Assembly: GCA_905193585.1 (NCBI GenBank)
Contig: CAJJPG010000072.1
Location: 1-9,436, forward strand
Source: an uncultured Oscillospiraceae bacterium
GTDB lineage: Bacteria > Bacillota > Clostridia > Oscillospirales > Acutalibacteraceae
Length of the DNA: 9,436 bases
Direction of reading: 5' to 3'
Below the pieces are notes generated by a model that was not told where the DNA came from, did not search any database, and saw only the letters and a program-made list of their open reading frames with translations. Numbering within the stretch: the first letter of the stretch is position 1; the number at the start of each line of letters is the position of its first letter. This document shows positions 1-4,100 of this stretch, piece after piece. The position numbers and the translations under genes are program-made.

Positions 1-83
1 TCATCCAGTAGTCGTGGTTGCTGCTGCCCGGCGTTGCTTTGTATGAGAATGAACCAACCTTTGCCTTTTCGTCGCTTATTTCG
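1..83 (-). repeat. Near-identical tandem DNA repeat, downstream copy
   Basis: Bases 1-83 match 508-590 with a single mismatch (position 56 against 563). The offset is 507 bp, which is exactly 169 codons, so the repeat is in frame. Similarity continues more loosely to about base 125. It encodes the N-terminal half of the module (GGFCAEISDEK to DYWM). Confidence 0.92.
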
Positions 84-748
84 GCACAAAAGCCGCCGTT
101 TTCGCCTATCTCATCGTTTAATATAAGGTTTTCGTCAGTCTCGGGTTTCGGTTCTTCCTTTACCGCGCCTACGCGTATATCGTCTATATACACTGTGGTT
201 TGATACCTTGCATTGCCGTTGCGTATGTTTATGTAGCTTATGCTCCCGCTATCGGGTTTGCCGACCTTGCCCGCCTTTTCAAACGGCAGAATTATCTCAT
301 TCCAGCCGTCGGCGGTTATCTGCGTATCCCAGCCTGCCCATACATAAACATTTTTATCCCAGTCCTCACCGAGCTGCACCTGCGAACCGTTCCAGTTAAG
401 TATTACATCGGTCCGTTTTTCAACCCATACCCAAAAGCGCAAAGCACCGTCCGTGCCGTCCTTTGTGGTTTCCTTTATATCAACAGTTTTCGGAAGTTTT
501 GTTCTTATCATCCAGTAGTCGTGGTTGCTGCTGCCCGGCGTTGCTTTGTATGAGAATGAACCGACCTTTGCCTTTTCGTCGCTTATTTCGACGCAGAAGC
601 CGCCGTTTTCGCCCGTTTCTTCATTTAAAACGGTAATTTCCCCGCTTTCGGCAAAGGTTCCCAGACAAACCGCATTGCACAGTGACGCTGCAAGCAATGC
701 AAAGACTGTCAGCAAACATATAAGCCTACGATTTCTACCTGTTTTCAT
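1..748 (-). CDS. Secreted protein with tandem carbohydrate-binding-like modules (partial, 3' end outside window)
   Basis: This is an open frame of 249 codons with no stop, running off the left edge. The ATG is at 748-746, preceded by AAAGGGG (759-765) with a 10-nt spacer. The N-terminus (MKTGRNRRLICLL..., then a long hydrophobic run ending near ...LGTFAES) is a typical Sec signal peptide, so the product is exported. From about residue 36 there is a complete module of about 169 residues. It contains GGFC, SFSYKATPG, DYWMIRT, ALRFWVWVE, GWDTQITADGWNE, ILPF and TVYIDDIRV, in that order. A second copy starts at about residue 205 and is cut by the window edge. The ending strand VYIDDIRV is common at the end of jelly-roll carbohydrate-binding domains, so glycan binding is an inference, not a recognised family match. 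The same module occurs in the divergent gene at 1134-6872. Whether the missing C-terminus carries an enzyme or a dockerin cannot be seen. Confidence 0.9.
   Translation of the reverse strand, partial: MKTGRNRRLICLLTVFALLAASLCNAVCLGTFAESGEITVLNEETGENGGFCVEISDEKAKVGSFSYKATPGSSNHDYWMIRTKLPKTVDIKETTKDGTDGALRFWVWVEKRTDVILNWNGSQVQLGEDWDKNVYVWAGWDTQITADGWNEIILPFEKAGKVGKPDSGSISYINIRNGNARYQTTVYIDDIRVGAVKEEPKPETDENLILNDEIGENGGFCAEISDEKAKVGSFSYKATPGSSNHDYWM
508..590 (-). repeat. Near-identical tandem DNA repeat, upstream copy
   Basis: This is the partner of the copy at 1-83, with 82 of 83 bases identical and a period of 507 bp. It encodes the start of the first module just after the signal peptide. Identity this high at synonymous positions points to recent duplication or gene conversion between modules. 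Confidence 0.92.
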
Positions 749-831
749 TAAAATTTTGCCCCTTTCAGATACTGTTTTTTTAATATGCACGACAGTAGCA
801 ATGTGTTGATCAGAGGTAATAATGTGTCTTA

Positions 832-865
832 TTTTTCAAAAATAAAATTAAATTTTTTTGAAAAA
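832..865. repeat. AT-rich inverted repeat in the leader of the leftward gene
   Basis: TTTTTCAAAAA (832-842) and TTTTTGAAAAA (855-865) are perfect 11-bp complements separated by 12 nt. The stem contains one G-C pair, so an RNA hairpin would be weak. It lies between the predicted leftward transcription start (near 920) and the ATG. It could be a protein-binding site or simply AT-rich sequence. Confidence 0.45.
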
Positions 866-926
866 ATGCTCCGTTTTTTCATATTTCAGTTAAAACGTAA
901 CAATTTTTTCGCCTTTTGTTATGGGT

Positions 927-956
927 ATTATATCACAGTCACATATAACATAGCAA
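927..956 (-). promoter_or_regulatory. Predicted sigma-70-type promoter of the leftward secreted-protein gene
   Basis: On the minus strand, TTGCTA (956-951) and a perfect TATAAT (932-927) are separated by 18 bp. The -10 is preceded by TGA, which makes an extended -10 (TGnTATAAT). The start point would be near 920, giving a leader of about 170 nt before the ATG at 748. This is the best promoter match on that strand in the region. Confidence 0.65.
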
Positions 957-962
957 TTGAAC

Positions 963-991
963 AATGTCGCGAGAATATGGTTAAATGTCGC
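963..991. promoter_or_regulatory. Candidate activator site: direct repeats 21 bp apart upstream of the leftward promoter
   Basis: Read on the minus strand, GCGACATT occurs at 991-984 and again at 970-963, exactly 21 bp apart (two helical turns). The proximal copy ends 6 bp upstream of the -35 element (956-951). Directly repeated half-sites about 21 bp apart beside the -35 are the usual geometry for AraC-family activators, and such a regulator is encoded at 7923-8756. The link to that protein is inference. Confidence 0.4.
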
Positions 992-1041
992 CTGTAATTT
1001 CCGCGTTGCCCACCGCATGGCATTTCAGGGCGAAACAATCA

Positions 1042-1072
1042 CATTAAAATGTTACATTTTTCCATTTAAATG
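1042..1072. promoter_or_regulatory. Candidate activator site: direct repeats 21 bp apart at the rightward promoter
   Basis: CATTAAAATG (1042-1051) and CATTTAAATG (1063-1072) match at 9 of 10 bases and are spaced exactly 21 bp, as in the repeats at 963-991. The second is a perfect palindrome and overlaps the predicted -35 region. The sequence is AT-rich, so chance is a real alternative. The equal spacing at both divergent promoters makes it worth recording. Confidence 0.3.
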
Positions 1073-1094
1073 ACTTGTATTTACATGCTATACT
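1066..1094 (+). promoter_or_regulatory. Predicted promoter of the large dockerin protein gene
   Basis: There is an extended -10, TGCTATACT (1086-1094). The corresponding -35 position (1066-1071, 17 bp upstream) reads TTAAAT and is poor. A good extended -10 with a weak -35 fits a promoter that needs an activator. The start point would be near 1101, about 33 nt upstream of the ATG. Confidence 0.5.
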
Positions 1095-1133
1095 TTATAA
1101 AAAATACAGTCTTACAGAAAAGGGATGCAGGAA

Positions 1134-4100
1134 ATGAAAAAAGGTGTAAAAAGATTTCTTTCGTTTATTGCGGCGCTGAGTTTCGGTGCGGCTTTTCCTT
1201 TGCCGTTTTCGCCGGCGGCTGCGGGAAAAACCGAACGCATTGCCGTGCTGGATGATGAAAAAGCGGAATACGGCGGTTTCTGCACCTCGGTCACATCCGA
1301 AAAGGTACGTTTCGGAGCATATGCCTACAAATCGTCGCCGGGTTACGACGCCAACGATTACTGGATAATAAGAACCGATCTTCCGGATAAAAAGGACTTT
1401 TCGGAAATAACCGAAAACGGCAAGTCGGGCGCACTGCGTTTTTGGATCTATGTTGAAGACTGCGCCGAAATCAATAACTGGAACGGTTCGCAGGCACAGC
1501 TCGGCAAGGGCTGGGATAAAAACGCATACGTCTGGTCGGGCTGGGATACGCAGATAACCGCCGACGGCTGGAATGAGATAGTTCTTCCCTTTTCAGCGGC
1601 TTCGCATGTAGGGCTGCCCTCCGCCGCCGATATAACCTACTTTAATCTAAGGACAAACAACACATCTTTCAAAACAACCGTTTACACAGACCGCATATGC
1701 GTCTGTACCGATTCTGCACCGGCTGCCGCACCCGCCTGTGCCATGCTGCAATCATGCGAGCAGCAAAGCACGCTTTCCGCCCCGAGCGCCTGTTCGGTTT
1801 CGGCAAAGCACGCATATGAGGGCGGCTTCAGTTTTTTCTCCGGCGCTGAAAATAACGACAGCTGGATCATCTGCTCGAACGGTACATCCCCTCTTAACGC
1901 AACAGATATAACGCCGTATTTAAACGGCGGTCTGAGATTTTTAATTTATGTTGACGATATTAATGCAATGGGCAGCGTTTACAGGCTGGCTTTATCGTCG
2001 GGCGGCACTGCTCTCGGGGACTATTGGAAAAACGAGGACGGCGGGCGCACCGATACCGCCGATGTAGGCTATGTCTGGAACAGTGCGGATATTTCCCGGC
2101 AGATTACCCGAAACGGCTGGAACGAGGTAATTCTTCCCTTTAAAAAGGCGAAAATGAATTACTCCGCAACGGAAAGCGAAACCGTTTATCCGTACAGCGG
2201 CGGCGTTAATTTAACCGAGCTTTATTTCCGCAATTATGTACGCTCATGCGATGTTTATATCGATTCGATAATGCTTATATCCGACTGCGAAAACTTTAAC
2301 GCAATAGAGCCGTCATATGTCAAATTAAGCGGACTTGACGAGGACGGCGGCAGATACACAGAGGGCGGCGGTTCTCTTCTGCTTGAAAACGAAACCGAAC
2401 GTTTTGTTTCGTTTGAACGGCGCGACTGTGAGGGCGACGGCTTCGCCTACCTGCGGTTTATGCTTTATCTGCCCGAAAACGGCGCGTTGCCGGATGTCGG
2501 GCAAGTAAAACTTTATGACGGCGAAAATACCGTTTGTCAATTTCCCTCAGCTTATATTGCGCCGCAGATAACCCGCGGCTGGAATGAGGTGTTTCTTTAT
2601 ATCCGGGACGGGCTTTCATTTACAGACGGCATATCGTTTTCGGCAGATACGGAATACTGGCATAACATACGCATAGATTCGCTTATGCTTTTAACGGCGG
2701 CGGGAAACGACTGCAAAAGCGATTACAAGCAGGATGAAACGGAGTGCAACAACATATCATCGGGCTCAGAGTTCAGCTATACGGTTCTTAACCCCTGCGA
2801 AAAAGCCGACGGAATGAAAAAATACGGAGTCGCCGCAGCAACATCGGAAAAGCGAACCGAGGGCACAAAAAGCATACTTTCCCGCGCAGACGGAGATTTC
2901 ATTTTATGCTCTGAGGGCGAATCGCCCTTAAAGCCATTTAACCCGGATACATACGGCGAAAAAGCGGCTGTACGCCTGCTTATGTACATTGACGGGGAAA
3001 CCGATATGGCAGGCTCGGATTACGGCATTTTGCTGACCGACGGCTCCGCCGTAAAAGAAACCTTTTTGAACAAAACCGCCCGCGGCTTTTATTGGGACTC
3101 TGCCGTTATCGCCCCGCAGATCAAAAAGGCAAACGACTGGAACGAAATCGTTCTGCCCTTTTCAAAGGCTTATAAAAATTCCGTAAGCGGGGTTTCCTGC
3201 ACCGATATATTCTTTTACGCCGCGGAACGTACCGCCGACATATATATAGATTTTATAACCGCGGTAAGCGACCTTTCATTCACAGAGCGGGCAAACAGCT
3301 TTTACCGCGAAAAGAATATTTCCGTTATAGACGGTTTTGATACGGGAAAGCCTGTAAGCGCCGCCGATAAAGCCCTGCGGTTTTGGATATGGGTTGAAAA
3401 TAAAAACGACGTTGCCCCGAATTGGGGCGGTTCCCAGTTACAGCTTGGCGAAGAATGGGATAAAAACGTATATGTGTGGTCAGGCTGGGATACACAGATA
3501 ACCGCTGACGGCTGGAATGAGATAATTCTGCCGTTCGGCAGTGCGGCAAAGGTCGGCGCACCCGATAATGAGCATATAAGCTATATAAACATACGCAGCG
3601 GCAATACAAAATTTAAAACTACGGTATATATAGACTGTATACGCATAAGCACGCCCGCGGGAACTGCCGAAACATATATTGACGCGGTTCTGAACGACGA
3701 AAGCGGCGACAGCGGCGGCTTCTGCGCCGAAATAAGCGGAGAAAAATCAAAATCGGGTTCATTTTCGTATAAAGCGACCCCCGGTGCGGGCAACCACGAT
3801 TACTGGATGATAAGAACTTCGCTTAAAAAGAAGATAAACTTAGAAAAAACAGCGGGCGAGCCGTATCAGGGTATATCGTCTCTATACCTCTCCGCGGGCG
3901 CTGAATACAAAAAAGATTTTAGGGAAACAAACCTTGCCGACGGTAAATACGGCGGAATACAGCTGTGGTACCGCGGCAGTTTAAAAAACGCCGCCCCCTG
4001 CGGCACAGTAACCCTTTTGCACGGAGAAAACGCCGTTCTTTCCTGGCGGCTTGCAGACGTGCTGAACAGCGAGCGGCTGACGGACGGCTGGCAATCAGCT

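Larger units (their letters stand above)
749..1133. other. Divergent intergenic region between two secreted-protein genes
   Basis: The region is AT-rich with no credible coding frame. It holds, from left to right: the ribosome-binding site of the leftward gene (759-765), an 11-bp AT-rich inverted repeat (832-865), the leftward promoter (927-956), two 8-bp direct repeats 21 bp apart (963-991), two 10-bp direct repeats 21 bp apart (1042-1072), the rightward promoter (about 1066-1094), and the AGGG ribosome-binding site of the rightward gene (1121-1124). The leftward leader would be long, about 170 nt. The segment 992-1041 shows nothing I can name. Confidence 0.7.

Noticed and set aside
200..553. 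Plus-strand open frames (including 208-399) overlapping the leftward secreted gene
   Set aside because: They are antisense shadows of a frame with signal peptide and ribosome-binding site. The frame at 208-399 has a similar-looking partner on the minus strand at 3325-3609 only because both are opposite strands of the same repeated module.
1125..1133. Upstream ATG for the large secreted gene
   Set aside because: AGGG directly abuts it, too close for ribosome binding, whereas the spacing to ATG 1134 is 9 nt and gives a cleaner signal peptide (MKKGVKRF).
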